From Campylobacteraceae bacterium (lineage in GTDB: Bacteria; Campylobacterota; Campylobacteria; Campylobacterales; Sulfurospirillaceae), in contig JAFLKZ010000009.1 of NCBI GenBank assembly GCA_019162915.1, positions 19,193 through 46,023 of the forward strand: 26,831 nucleotides of DNA, given 5' to 3'. Under the pieces are notes generated by a model. That model ran no database searches. It was not told the origin of the DNA and saw only the letters and a list, made by a program, of their open reading frames with translations. A program made the position numbers and the translations under genes. Below, in pieces: positions 1 through 7,614 of the stretch (position 1 is its first letter; each line of letters begins with the position of its first letter).

Positions 1-557
1 TCAATCTTGGCTAAGACTTCTTTTTTTATATCTGAAACAATGGCATCGTTTTTCCATACTTCGTTGAAAGTGGCTAAAAAATCATTGGTGGCAGAAGTAT
101 CGGTAAGCAATGTGTTCATATGAAAAGCATTTGAATATGTGTAACCAAGTCCTGTTGTAGAAAAGTTTGAGCTTCCTTGAATGGCAATATCCCCAGAAGC
201 ATTGTGGGCATGAAACATATTGAAAGGCAAAATGCCCGCCATTTTTACCTCTTTGGTTTTGACTTTCTCTTGAAACCAAGTGGCACACTCTTTGGCAATT
301 TTTACATGTTGAAGGTTGTTTTTGTATTTGCTTTCTTCTTTTTCGCCTGATAAATTTGAAGATGCAAGGCTTTGAGGGGAACTAAAAGGTGCGCTAAAAA
401 GAAGTTTGACTTCATCAACTTTGGAAAGCTCTTTCTTTAAAGCCTCATAAGCATAAATCGTAAAATACGATGAAACAATAGAAAGAGAACAATTTTTTTC
501 AATATGCTCTTTGAGAATATCTCCAACTTTACCATTTTTTTTGTTGTCAATTAACAT
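1..557 (-). CDS. N-terminal part of a helicase-type protein with phospholipase-D-like domain (cut by window edge)
   Basis: The frame opens at an ATG at 557-555, after an in-frame stop a few codons upstream, and runs off the left edge after 185 residues, so it is partial. The visible part looks like the PLD-like nuclease domain found at the N-terminus of many SNF2/DEAD-type helicase proteins: a beta-strand start (SIVSSYFTIYAYEAL), then an HKD-like motif at residues 116-123 followed by GSSNFS at 128-133, the usual PLD context. The motif here reads H-A-H-N-A-S-G-D, so the lysine of HxKxxxxD is histidine. A weak ribosome site (TAGAGC) and a TACAAT box lie upstream. The helicase part is inferred from family architecture and is not visible. 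The protein could instead be a stand-alone PLD-family nuclease. Such proteins are common in restriction and defence loci. Confidence 0.6.
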   Translation of the reverse strand, partial: MLIDNKKNGKVGDILKEHIEKNCSLSIVSSYFTIYAYEALKKELSKVDEVKLLFSAPFSSPQSLASSNLSGEKEESKYKNNLQHVKIAKECATWFQEKVKTKEVKMAGILPFNMFHAHNASGDIAIQGSSNFSTTGLGYTYSNAFHMNTLLTDTSATNDFLATFNEVWKNDAIVSDIKKEVLAKI

Positions 558-660
558 TTTTAGCTCTATTTAGTGGAATAGGCTATTGTACCGAAATAAT
601 ATTTATTTGGTTCACTTAACTACGATTTGTAAGATAGTTTTTGTTATTCACACCTCTTTC

Positions 661-885
661 TTAACTCAAAACCCCCTTATCTTTTAATGCTTCACGAATG
701 AGCTCACTTACTTTAATGTTGTGTTCTTGGGCATAAGTAGCAATAGCCTCTTTGTCTTTTTGACTGACACTTATCGTAATTTTATGGTAGTTTTTTGAGT
801 GGTCTTGCCCTTGGGTTTTTCGTTTGGTGATGTCGAATTGACCTAATATATTTTCAATAAACTCTTCTTGGCATGTTTCTACCAT
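661..885 (-). CDS. Ribbon-helix-helix DNA-binding protein, partition-type partner of the ParA-like gene
   Basis: 74 residues. The C-terminal half (KITISVSQKDKEAIATYAQEHN followed by IKVSELIREALKDKG) has the pattern of a ribbon-helix-helix domain: a short polar beta strand, then two helices with the second beginning at VSELIREAL. The first half is polar and probably disordered. The start codon overlaps the stop of the ParA-like gene by one base (TAATG), so the two are almost certainly translated from one message. Order and size match plasmid ParA-ParG-type cassettes in which a small RHH protein is both centromere binder and autorepressor. A 7-bp inverted repeat in the upstream promoter region (1770-1789) is a possible operator. 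An antitoxin role is less likely because no toxin gene is adjacent. Confidence 0.7.
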   Translation of the reverse strand: MVETCQEEFIENILGQFDITKRKTQGQDHSKNYHKITISVSQKDKEAIATYAQEHNIKVSELIREALKDKGVLS

Positions 886-1742
886 TATTCTTTCTCCAAT
901 GCTTTTTTGATACGAGTGGTTAAAATAAGCATGTCTTTAATGGCTCGCTTATTTTGAAAAAGGAAATAACCATTAATTGCATCCTCAAAAGGTTCTTGTT
1001 TGATAAAATCCTGAAAGTGTTGCTGATGCTTAGTGTAAAAAGAGCTCTCTTCGAGTTGTTCTTTTTTTTTGTCATCATTTTTAAGGGTATCAATAATTTT
1101 CCATCTGGTATGTTGTAATAGTTCAAAAGGTTTAGTCAAGGGTTTTTTTGGGACATTGTTATTGGCAAGAGCAATGTAATTATCCAAAAAGAAAAAACCA
1201 AAATTTAGATTGCGAAATAAAGCAAAACTATGCCTCATATAACAAAAATCAACTCTCTCCTCAGTATAATCACTAATTAGCTCTTCGGCATCTTTGGTAT
1301 ATTTTTCTTCACGCCCCGTATTTCCTAAGGGCAGCAATTTATTAATCACAACAAAAATAGGAGCTTTTTGATTTAATTCTGACACAAAACGAATAGTAGC
1401 AATAGTTTTAATAATGGTTTCGTGTCCTAATTCACAAGGGATAACAATAGCCTTGCTTTTAGCAATAATCTTTTTGGTATGTGCATAATTAAAATCACTT
1501 CCAAGGTCATAGACACCTTCGCTGAACTCATTTTTAACAATAGGCAGTACTTGAATGGTAAAAGGCAACATACTTTCAATATTATAATCAATAGTGTTTT
1601 TTCTTTGTTGATTGTAGGTGTGATGAAGTGCTTTATCGTGTTGATGGAGAATTAATTCAAGCGTATAGGCAATATTCCACGCCAAACAACTACACCCCGC
1701 TCCATTTTTCAGGTTTAAAATACTCACTATACCATTTTCCAC
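885..1742 (-). CDS. ParA-like protein with degenerate P-loop
   Basis: 285 residues. The N-terminus has the ParA/MinD layout: strand IVSILNL, then K-N-G-A-G-C-S-C at residues 12-19 where a deviant Walker A would read KGGxGK(S/T). The invariant lysine before S18 is cysteine (codon TGT). A second ParA-like motif, VYDLGSDFN, lies near residues 78-86, and IFVVINK (about 130-136) resembles the NKxD-like strand of the fold. The C-terminal third is polar and helical and not recognisable. The start is GTG, chosen because an AAAGG ribosome site lies just upstream. The gene overlaps the RHH gene by one base. By context it is the partition ATPase of the plasmid-like element, but loss of the lysine makes normal ATP binding doubtful. 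It could be a pseudo-ATPase or have another role. Confidence 0.65.
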   Translation of the reverse strand: MENGIVSILNLKNGAGCSCLAWNIAYTLELILHQHDKALHHTYNQQRKNTIDYNIESMLPFTIQVLPIVKNEFSEGVYDLGSDFNYAHTKKIIAKSKAIVIPCELGHETIIKTIATIRFVSELNQKAPIFVVINKLLPLGNTGREEKYTKDAEELISDYTEERVDFCYMRHSFALFRNLNFGFFFLDNYIALANNNVPKKPLTKPFELLQHTRWKIIDTLKNDDKKKEQLEESSFYTKHQQHFQDFIKQEPFEDAINGYFLFQNKRAIKDMLILTTRIKKALEKE

Positions 1743-1769
1743 ACAAGACCTTTTATTTATATTGTAAGG

Positions 1770-1789
1770 TAATATAATACACTATATTA
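1770..1789. promoter_or_regulatory. Possible operator/promoter of the parA-like operon
   Basis: A perfect 7-bp inverted repeat, TAATATA at 1770-1776 and TATATTA at 1783-1789 with a 6-base spacer, lies 28-47 bases upstream of the GTG start on the minus strand. A TACAAT-like -10 (reading TTACAATATAA on the minus strand) lies between it and the gene. Autoregulation by the RHH protein would fit. The region is very AT-rich, so a chance palindrome cannot be excluded. Confidence 0.35.
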
Positions 1790-2084
1790 TTTTTAAAAAC
1801 AAGTGGCTTTATTTAGGGCTTTTCATAATTGCTCAAAAAATATTTTCAGCTTTTCGTCTCATTTTTCAATAAATTTACCCCAAAACAGTTTAAAGTTATT
1901 TTTTATTTTTCGAAAAATACAGTTTTTTCATATTTTAGAAATCCCTAAAATAGGCACTTTTGTCATTTTTACCTCTATTTTTCATTTCCTTGTTTTCCCC
2001 CATTGCCATTTTATGGACTTTGAAGTTCGCCTTTTTGATCGTCATATTATGTCACTTACAAAATAAAAATAAAGGACACAAAAA
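1790..2084. other. Intergenic region between divergent parA-like and methyltransferase genes
   Basis: About 300 bases of T-rich sequence without a credible gene. The only long open frame (1803-2066, plus strand) would give a phenylalanine-rich peptide without a ribosome site and is taken as chance. The region holds one copy of a 19-bp repeat (1943-1961) and presumably the promoter for the C5 methyltransferase (a TATTAT at 2045-2050 is the best -10 I see). Confidence 0.4.
1943..1961 (+). repeat. 19-bp direct repeat, left copy
   Basis: Reads CCCTAAAATAGGCACTTTT. The right copy at 9928-9946 differs by one base. The two copies flank the methyltransferase, mobilisation and replication genes in the same orientation, about 8 kb apart. 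The core AGGCACTTT occurs a third time at 10004-10012. This could be an attachment-site remnant or a protein-binding element of the replicon. Confidence 0.45.
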
Positions 2085-3299
2085 ATGAACAGAGGAACAA
2101 AGAACGCAGGAACAAACAAAGGTCAAAGAAGTAAAAGAGCCCACATCAGAGTTGCCCATGAAAGAACTATGCGAAGTGGAAAAATTGTTTATATTAAAGC
2201 TGTAATTGTCAATAAAGAACTACTTGATTTTGAAAAGCTAAGTATCAAAGAACGCGTAAAATATTGTCTATATTTTTCTACTCCTATTAATAATGTTGCA
2301 TATGCCAATCCTAAACCAATCACACAAGGTCTTCGTGTCGGTACGGCATTTTCAGGAATCGGTGCGCCAGAGTGGGCACTCAAACAATTAGGAATTGAGC
2401 ATACTAATGAGTTCATGATTGAAATTGATAAAAATGCTCGTAAAACCTATCTTGCTAACTTTACCCCAAAGCAAACCTTTGAAGATATCACAAAAATCAA
2501 TTATAATGAACTAAATGATATTGATTTCTTTGTCTTTGGGAGCCCTTGCCAAAGCTTTTCAAGACAGGGAAAGCGTCGTGGATTGGATGATACCAGAGGC
2601 TCGTTAATATACTTTGGTCTAAAAATAATACAAATTAAGCAGCCGAGCTACTTTTTGTATGAAAATGTAAAAGATATGTTATCCCAAGACGAGGGACAAG
2701 CTTTCGAGACTATTAAGGCAGCATTTGATGAACTAAACTACAACATCCAATATAAAGTCTTAAATTCTAAAAATTACGGTTCTCCTCAAAATCGTGAAAG
2801 GCTTTTTATTGTCGGCATTCGAAAAGACATTAAGCAAACCTTTAATTTTCCACAACCACTGTCTTATATTCCATGTGTGAACGAAGTAATCAAAGAGGGT
2901 GAAGATTACTCAAAGCTTTTATTAAAGACAACAAACATTGTTCCAAGGCAACCAAATCCTAAAACAGATATCAAGATAGTGGCGGAATGCTCTCATCTCA
3001 ACTACGCCAGTGATAAAAGAATTTGTAGCACCAATGGAATTAGCCCTTGTTTGACTAAAAGTGGCTCAAAAACACGCTTTTTTGATGCCAAACATAATGT
3101 GTATCGTCGCCTTAGTGAAAAAGAGCTTAGTCGTATTCAAGGTTTTGGTGACGAGTATGTATTTCCTGTTGCCAACACCCATGTTAAAAATCAACTTGGC
3201 AATAGCATCACAATTCAAGTAATGAAAGCTTTATTAAAAAACCTTGTGCCTCATTTACTACTAAATACCCAAGAAGAGACTTATATCGAAGCCGCATAA
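2085..3299 (+). CDS. DNA (cytosine-5)-methyltransferase, orphan
   Basis: 404 residues. The C5-methyltransferase motifs appear in order: motif I GTAFSGIG (86-93, SAM binding), motif IV GSPCQSF (152-158, with catalytic Cys155), motif VI YENVKD (192-197), motif VIII QNRERLFIVG, and motif X QLGNSIT near the C-terminus. An N-terminal extension of about 80 residues is rich in Arg/Lys and unlike the core. The ribosome site AAAGGA supports the start. No restriction endonuclease gene is adjacent. It is followed by a hairpin and then, in the same direction, by a Dam-type methyltransferase. In a plasmid-like element an orphan methyltransferase most likely masks host restriction sites. The recognition sequence cannot be read from the protein. 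Confidence 0.92.
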   Translation: MNRGTKNAGTNKGQRSKRAHIRVAHERTMRSGKIVYIKAVIVNKELLDFEKLSIKERVKYCLYFSTPINNVAYANPKPITQGLRVGTAFSGIGAPEWALKQLGIEHTNEFMIEIDKNARKTYLANFTPKQTFEDITKINYNELNDIDFFVFGSPCQSFSRQGKRRGLDDTRGSLIYFGLKIIQIKQPSYFLYENVKDMLSQDEGQAFETIKAAFDELNYNIQYKVLNSKNYGSPQNRERLFIVGIRKDIKQTFNFPQPLSYIPCVNEVIKEGEDYSKLLLKTTNIVPRQPNPKTDIKIVAECSHLNYASDKRICSTNGISPCLTKSGSKTRFFDAKHNVYRRLSEKELSRIQGFGDEYVFPVANTHVKNQLGNSITIQVMKALLKNLVPHLLLNTQEETYIEAA

Positions 3300-3307
3300 G
3301 GCGTCTC

Positions 3308-3334
3308 TTTAAATGCTCAAAAAGAGCATTTAAA
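3308..3334. repeat. 11-bp perfect hairpin between the methyltransferase genes
   Basis: TTTAAATGCTC (3308-3318) and GAGCATTTAAA (3324-3334) form a perfect stem with a five-A loop just after the C5 methyltransferase stop. No T-run follows, so it is not a classical terminator. It may attenuate transcription or stabilise the 3' end. The same TTAAATGCTCAA string recurs near 4455, upstream of the next small gene. Confidence 0.5.
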
Positions 3335-3392
3335 CGGGCATCTTGAAGGAGGACTTAACAAACAATCGCTTACAAAATTAAGGAGAGCAAAA

Positions 3393-4397
3393 ATGAAAAA
3401 GATGGTAAATAAAGAAACAATGGAATTAGGAACACAAGAATTTACAGCACAAAATACAAAATTTTTCACATATTCAGGTTCAAAATTCAGGTTCAAAAAA
3501 TACTTCGATCAAGTCCATGCAACACTTGGAGAAAAAATTAAAGTAAAGACTTACATTGAAGCATTTGCAGGAACATTGGCATCGTTATTTCACAACTTTG
3601 AACACGTCAATGCCGATAGATACATTATTAACGACCTAAACAAAAAAGTTATCAATCTTTACAAACATATTCAACAAAACCCAGAAGAGCTTTTTCGTAT
3701 AGTTACATCCTTAGAAGATACCTTTCAAGCTTTAATTCCAGAACATTTATGTAATAAATCGCAAGTTCCAAATGAAGATAGAGATGCGTTTAAAAATAAC
3801 GCTGATTTTTTTAATATTACAAAAGAGTTCTTTAACACGATTCCTTTGGATATCCATCATGCGGCACTTTTTATCTTTATTATGGCGCATTGTTTTAATG
3901 GAATTTACGATGAAAATCAAAGTGGTGAATACAATAATGGCTTTAATTGGTCAAGTAAGCCTATCAATAAGGAAACCATCTACACAAAAATCAAAACACT
4001 TTATACATTTTTTACTACTCATGAAGTGGTCTTTGAAAGCTTAGATGCTTTTACTTTGGTTGAGAAATATCAGGGTAGCGACACATTTATCTATCTTGAC
4101 CCTCCTTATGTAGGTAGTAGCCTTCAATATAAAATAGCTAAAAAATCGTTCAAGTATCTTCAAACCCATATTACATTGCTTGAAATATGTAAGCAATACG
4201 ATTATGTGATGTATAGCAATAACTATGATGAAACACTTTGCCAACATTTTCAAACACACACAAGCTTTGAGCGCGGTAAAGTCAATGGCGCATCTAAACT
4301 TCCAACCAAAGAGATATTAGCCCTTACTTCTCACAAAGCAACGCATTATGTGGCTGCAAATGAGGCTACATATCAACCTCTTCATCTTGTGGCATAA
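3393..4397 (+). CDS. Dam-type (D12 class) DNA adenine N6-methyltransferase, orphan
   Basis: 334 residues. The D12-class layout is clear: motif I YIEAFAGTLAS (54-64, SAM binding), the conserved region around YIINDLNKKVINLY (77-90), and motif IV YLDPPYVGSS (234-243, catalytic DPPY at 236-239). The later part, YDYVMYSNNYDE, matches motif V-VI strands. An AAGGAG ribosome site lies seven bases before the ATG. It runs in the same direction as the C5 methyltransferase, 93 bases downstream, and has no nuclease partner. The role is probably protection of the element from host restriction during transfer. The target is likely an adenine in a short palindrome, but the sequence does not say which. Confidence 0.9.
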   Translation: MKKMVNKETMELGTQEFTAQNTKFFTYSGSKFRFKKYFDQVHATLGEKIKVKTYIEAFAGTLASLFHNFEHVNADRYIINDLNKKVINLYKHIQQNPEELFRIVTSLEDTFQALIPEHLCNKSQVPNEDRDAFKNNADFFNITKEFFNTIPLDIHHAALFIFIMAHCFNGIYDENQSGEYNNGFNWSSKPINKETIYTKIKTLYTFFTTHEVVFESLDAFTLVEKYQGSDTFIYLDPPYVGSSLQYKIAKKSFKYLQTHITLLEICKQYDYVMYSNNYDETLCQHFQTHTSFERGKVNGASKLPTKEILALTSHKATHYVAANEATYQPLHLVA

Positions 4398-4498
4398 GGG
4401 AGGTTTAATGATGTAGCAATTTATACAAAACATACGGCAAAAAATGAGCAAGGTTAAATGCTCAACACAACAAAAAGACAAAACAAAAAGGATAAAAA

Positions 4499-4759
4499 AT
4501 GAATGATAAATTATTTAAGAGTAAGCTAAAAAAATTGGTTTTAGAAATAGAACAACTGGATTATTCAACCATACTTGATTGGGTTGAAAAAAATATTGTA
4601 GAAATTCCCAACCATAATACTCTACATTATTGTATAGGTGGGCCAGCCATTACTATTTTTATAGATAGTGGCGTCCTTAAAGGCTCTCATGGTTTTTCTG
4701 CACCTATTTTATTAAATTGCAATACAGCTATTTTTAGAGATTTTTTAAGTGAGCTATGA
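4499..4759 (+). CDS. Small hypothetical protein
   Basis: 86 residues, not recognised. A good ribosome site (AAAAAGGAT, about six bases before the ATG) and the position just downstream of the methyltransferases argue that it is real. The protein is mixed alpha/beta: a lysine-rich helix, DYSTILDWVEKN, then a glycine-containing strand stretch (CIGGPAITIFIDSG, HGFSAPILLNC). There is no signal peptide or membrane segment. Its TGA overlaps an ATG of an 18-codon frame, and a strong hairpin follows, suggesting this is the end of the methyltransferase transcription unit. Confidence 0.6.
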   Translation: MNDKLFKSKLKKLVLEIEQLDYSTILDWVEKNIVEIPNHNTLHYCIGGPAITIFIDSGVLKGSHGFSAPILLNCNTAIFRDFLSEL

Positions 4760-4812
4760 AAATGAAAAAAAGTAGATTAGCAATAGAGCTCTTGGAAACA
4801 TTAGCCCAATAA
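4756..4812 (+). CDS. Possible 18-residue peptide, translationally coupled
   Basis: An ATG overlapping the previous stop (ATGA) opens an 18-codon frame (M-K-M-K-K-S-R-L-A-I-E-L-L-E-T-L-A-Q) that ends at the first bases of the terminator-like hairpin at 4812. The basic start and amphipathic helix are compatible with a small protein, but the length is easily reached by chance. Confidence 0.2.
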   Translation: MKMKKSRLAIELLETLAQ

Positions 4813-4834
4813 AGAAGTGAAGTTTTCACTTCTT
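4812..4834 (+). terminator. Hairpin ending the methyltransferase unit
   Basis: Perfect 10-bp stem AAGAAGTGAA / TTCACTTCTT (4812-4821, 4825-4834) with a 3-base loop, followed by CCCCCTTT. A stable hairpin directly after the last reading frame and before a new promoter suggests a terminator, although the T-run is poor. Confidence 0.5.
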
Positions 4835-4870
4835 CCCCCTTTGAAATATTGAAATATTTTATTCTCGCAT

Positions 4871-4876
4871 TATAAT
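4871..4876 (+). promoter_or_regulatory. -10 box for the mobilisation operon
   Basis: TATAAT at 4871-4876, 35 bases before the ATG of the next gene, with an AAAAAAGGAGA ribosome site in between. This is the usual Campylobacterota sigma-70 arrangement, with an exact -10 and an AT-rich upstream region in place of a -35. Confidence 0.6.
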
Positions 4877-4911
4877 CAAATCAAATACCAAACAGAAAAA
4901 AGGAGACCCTT

Positions 4912-5490
4912 ATGAACACAGAAACCCTCTCTATTGCCCTCATTATTCTTGCCCTTGGCATTGGCTATGCCATTTTCCAAATCAACACCATTAAAAACTA
5001 TTTTGTGCTTGTTGATGAAGCATTAGCAACCTATGAAAAGAATTTTGCAACCCACCAAAAAACTATCAAAGCACTATCCGATAAGCTTAGTGATTATGAA
5101 AAAAACCTCTCCAGCATCAGACACTCTATAAGCCTGCAAACGGAAACATTGAAAGAAAAAATAGCCACACTTGAAGAGCGATGGGAAATATTGGCTGATG
5201 AACGCATTACCTCTATTCCAAAAAATAATAAAGAATGGTTTGATGCTAAGCAAATCACCCAACAGCCGATTCAAAAAACATGGAAAGCTCCAAAAAATTC
5301 TCAAACCAAACAATCATTGATTAAGGCTTCACACGAAAGTGATGAAGAGGATGATAGCGATGGTGATGGCACCAATCAAGACTTTTCAGAAATGGATAAT
5401 ACTAACTTTGAAAAGCTACTCAACACGAAAAGCCACGGGAATAAAAATATCTATCACCCTTCCAAATCTTCTGCTCGCTCCCCTTATTAA
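4912..5490 (+). CDS. Membrane-anchored coiled-coil protein, possible mobilisation accessory protein
   Basis: 192 residues. One N-terminal membrane segment (about 6-24, LSIALIILALGIGYAIFQI) is followed by a long coiled coil (about 30-105) and a polar, probably disordered tail with an acidic run (SDEEDDSDGDG). The AAGGAGA ribosome site and TATAAT promoter are clear. It sits just upstream of the candidate oriT and the MobV relaxase, where many mobilisable plasmids carry a small accessory protein that tethers the relaxosome or contacts the coupling protein at the membrane. That role is inferred from position and architecture only. No family was recognised from sequence. Confidence 0.65.
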   Translation: MNTETLSIALIILALGIGYAIFQINTIKNYFVLVDEALATYEKNFATHQKTIKALSDKLSDYEKNLSSIRHSISLQTETLKEKIATLEERWEILADERITSIPKNNKEWFDAKQITQQPIQKTWKAPKNSQTKQSLIKASHESDEEDDSDGDGTNQDFSEMDNTNFEKLLNTKSHGNKNIYHPSKSSARSPY

Positions 5491-5510
5491 GTATCTTATT
5501 TTTTTGCTTC

Positions 5511-5600
5511 GCTCTTATGCCTCGTAAGAGCCTGCAATTTTCACCTTTGTAAAAGTGAAAATGTAAAGCAGGTTTTACACTTCATGGTGTAATAACCGCT
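5511..5600. other. Candidate oriT (nested hairpins upstream of MobV relaxase)
   Basis: Several inverted repeats are packed into 90 bases: GCTCTTA/TAAGAGC (5511-5517, 5525-5531, perfect), an 11-bp arm with one mismatch (5538-5548, 5551-5561), GTAAA/TTTAC (5563-5567, 5574-5578) and TTACAC/GTGTAA (5575-5580, 5587-5592). The last is followed by TGGTGTAATA, which resembles the MobV nick region of pMV158 (TAGTGTG/TTA, from memory). MobV origins lie directly upstream of the relaxase gene and consist of alternative hairpins, as here. The nick position is inference. Confidence 0.5.
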
Positions 5601-5668
5601 TTAACTTCTGAAAAAAAATATTTGTCTGAATTCATTTATACTCCAATGAAAGAGAATGGAGGCATACA

Positions 5669-6622
5669 ATGACTGCTGTGATGCGAATTGAGACCATCAA
5701 CTTTGCCACGATGAAACGGGGTTCAAGAGAAATGAGAGGCATTGAGGATGGTGGAATGCTTGGTTTGCTCAAACACAATCAACGAAAACTCTACAATAAA
5801 ACCTTCGAGGTCAAGTCGAAGCAAGCGAGTAATATTGATAAAAAACGAAGTCACTTGAACCATTATTTTAAAGTAATGAGCGAGCATGATATTGAAGCCT
5901 TGAAGTCACTTCCTCATAGAGTTAATCAAGTGGGAGCCTTTCAGATGGTGTTTGATTTTCAAGATTTAACAGATGAAGATTTAGAAAAATTTCATGATAA
6001 AACACATGCCACCAAACACGCTAAAATGATTTTAGCATATTTGAAAGAACAAGGCATTTTAGAACACTTTGAACTGTTGGAATTGATATGTCACAATGAC
6101 GAGAAGAACCCGCATTACCATTTGACTTTTTCAGGCTACGATAGCCTATCTAAGGAGTGGGGGTATAATGAGTTCTTTTCACCCATTGTTGGAAGCGAGC
6201 CTGTGATGAAGAACGGTGAAGTGGTCTATCAAGTTGAAAATCGTGGCAAGAACAAAAGCAAACCAAAATTAGATAGCCAAGGCAATAGAATTCCAAAGAC
6301 GCAAGTGGTGCGTCAATCTATTCTTCAATCTTTGCAAGATAATTGGAATGACTTCCTTATTAGGCATCATCAACCTTACCGTAATAAAAAGGAGTTCTCT
6401 TCACTTTTACAATATGGGAAAGGTATTTGGCGAGCATTTAGCCCAGAACTCAAAGAAAAAATCTATGCTATCCGAAAAAAAGAGACAGAGCTTAATAAGG
6501 CATTGATGCTAAATAAAAGCATTTATGCCAAACTAAAAAATGAGCTTCTCTTGATGTTTAACGACATACAAGAAAAAACCGACCTTATTAAAAAGAAGCT
6601 CTTTCATCAAAGTATCCATTAA
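5669..6622 (+). CDS. MobV-family (Pre/Mob) relaxase
   Basis: 317 residues. Three MobV signatures are visible. Motif I is LLKHNQRKLYNK (33-44), matching the HNxR motif whose histidine (here H36) is the catalytic residue in MobM of pMV158. Motif II is DKKRSHLNHYF (57-67). Motif III is HNDEKNPHYHLTFSG (142-156), the metal-binding HxDE..PHxH. Relaxases of this family nick one strand at oriT and start conjugative mobilisation. The protein is shorter than many MobV enzymes and ends in a basic coiled-coil-like helix. GGAGG seven bases before the ATG fixes the start. Its stop overlaps the stop of the convergent ArdC-like gene by four bases. A hairpin-rich region directly upstream is the likely target. 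Confidence 0.85.
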   Translation: MTAVMRIETINFATMKRGSREMRGIEDGGMLGLLKHNQRKLYNKTFEVKSKQASNIDKKRSHLNHYFKVMSEHDIEALKSLPHRVNQVGAFQMVFDFQDLTDEDLEKFHDKTHATKHAKMILAYLKEQGILEHFELLELICHNDEKNPHYHLTFSGYDSLSKEWGYNEFFSPIVGSEPVMKNGEVVYQVENRGKNKSKPKLDSQGNRIPKTQVVRQSILQSLQDNWNDFLIRHHQPYRNKKEFSSLLQYGKGIWRAFSPELKEKIYAIRKKETELNKALMLNKSIYAKLKNELLLMFNDIQEKTDLIKKKLFHQSIH

Positions 6623-7563
6623 GCCACTTTTGGAGCATGGTGTTTGAAACGATTTAGCTTTTTATCCTCCTTTTGCTCTTGGGTGTTTTTATTGGCAAGG
6701 TGTGAAATATAGGCCGCACTTTTAGAGGCGTGTGTTGAGACTGAAAAAAGGATATAGGGCTTTTCTTTAAGCATCTGAACCCAATGATTCATATATTCAG
6801 TGTGTTGGGTATTTTCCATGGAAATATTATTCTTTGTACATAAAATAATCCTGCTAAGCTCTGCAATCAGCTCTTCAAATGCATAGACATCATCGTATTT
6901 TTTAATATGGTTGGCTCTATTTAATCGTGTCTCGTGTCCAGTCCAATGAGAGAGTTCATGAAAGAGGGTTGCGTAGTAATTTTCTTTATCCACAAACTCA
7001 TCAATATGTGGCATAAAAATACAATCATCTTTGGGTGAATATGCAGGTGAGCCTCGATACATTTGAACCTTAGTGGCTGCTATCATTTTTTCTACTTCAT
7101 CAAGCTTTTCATTTTTGGAAAGCGGTAGCTCTTCTTCAAAATTGATGCCCTCAACCTGATCAATATTATAAACTTTGTAGTTTTTTAGCACGGTGTGTTT
7201 CTCTTCCACCTCTTTTTCTTCATCACTCTCTTCATCTTTTTTAGTGGTGGTTTTTACAATATTTTTTAAGAAGAATATATCACGGGTATTGTCTAACTCT
7301 TCTTCTTTGATGCGTCCCCCTAACTGTTCAATTTGCTTGGCGGTAATCCATTGGTTGCTTTGAAATTTATGGCTCATAAGGGATAGAATATTGATGCCAC
7401 TATACTCACCTCCTGATACTGCACTTCTTGGCATACCCCTTTGTAATTTCCATGATTGCTTCCATGGTTGTGTGCCTTGCTCTAATTCAGCAATAAAGTT
7501 CTCCACCAATTGTTTGTAGTTATTGTATGGATTTATGGTTTGGGGTTTATTTTCTTCATTCAT
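6619..7563 (-). CDS. ArdC-like antirestriction protein with zincin metallopeptidase domain
   Basis: 314 residues from the ATG at 7563. This start was chosen because GAGGTGAT lies directly upstream. The longer frame to 7614 has no ribosome site. The N-terminal domain (about 10-100, with YKQLVENFIAELEQGTQPWKQSW and SGINILSLM) matches the ssDNA-binding domain shared by ArdC and TraC-type primases. An acidic/lysine linker follows (110-122). The C-terminal domain has the zincin motif HELSHWTGH (202-210) and YAFEELIAELSRIIL, the usual downstream glutamate helix. ArdC proteins travel with transferring ssDNA and counter host restriction in the recipient. Presence beside a relaxase and orphan methyltransferases fits that job. 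The gene converges on the relaxase. Confidence 0.85.
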   Translation of the reverse strand: MNEENKPQTINPYNNYKQLVENFIAELEQGTQPWKQSWKLQRGMPRSAVSGGEYSGINILSLMSHKFQSNQWITAKQIEQLGGRIKEEELDNTRDIFFLKNIVKTTTKKDEESDEEKEVEEKHTVLKNYKVYNIDQVEGINFEEELPLSKNEKLDEVEKMIAATKVQMYRGSPAYSPKDDCIFMPHIDEFVDKENYYATLFHELSHWTGHETRLNRANHIKKYDDVYAFEELIAELSRIILCTKNNISMENTQHTEYMNHWVQMLKEKPYILFSVSTHASKSAAYISHLANKNTQEQKEDKKLNRFKHHAPKVA

Positions 7564-7614
7564 GGTATCACCTCGTTTTAAGATATATAATTCATTATAA
7601 TAAAAAATTATCAA

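Noticed and set aside
1803..2066. 87-codon plus-strand open frame before the C5 methyltransferase
   Set aside because: Phe/Ile-rich composition typical of translated T-rich non-coding DNA, no ribosome site, and no recognisable pattern.
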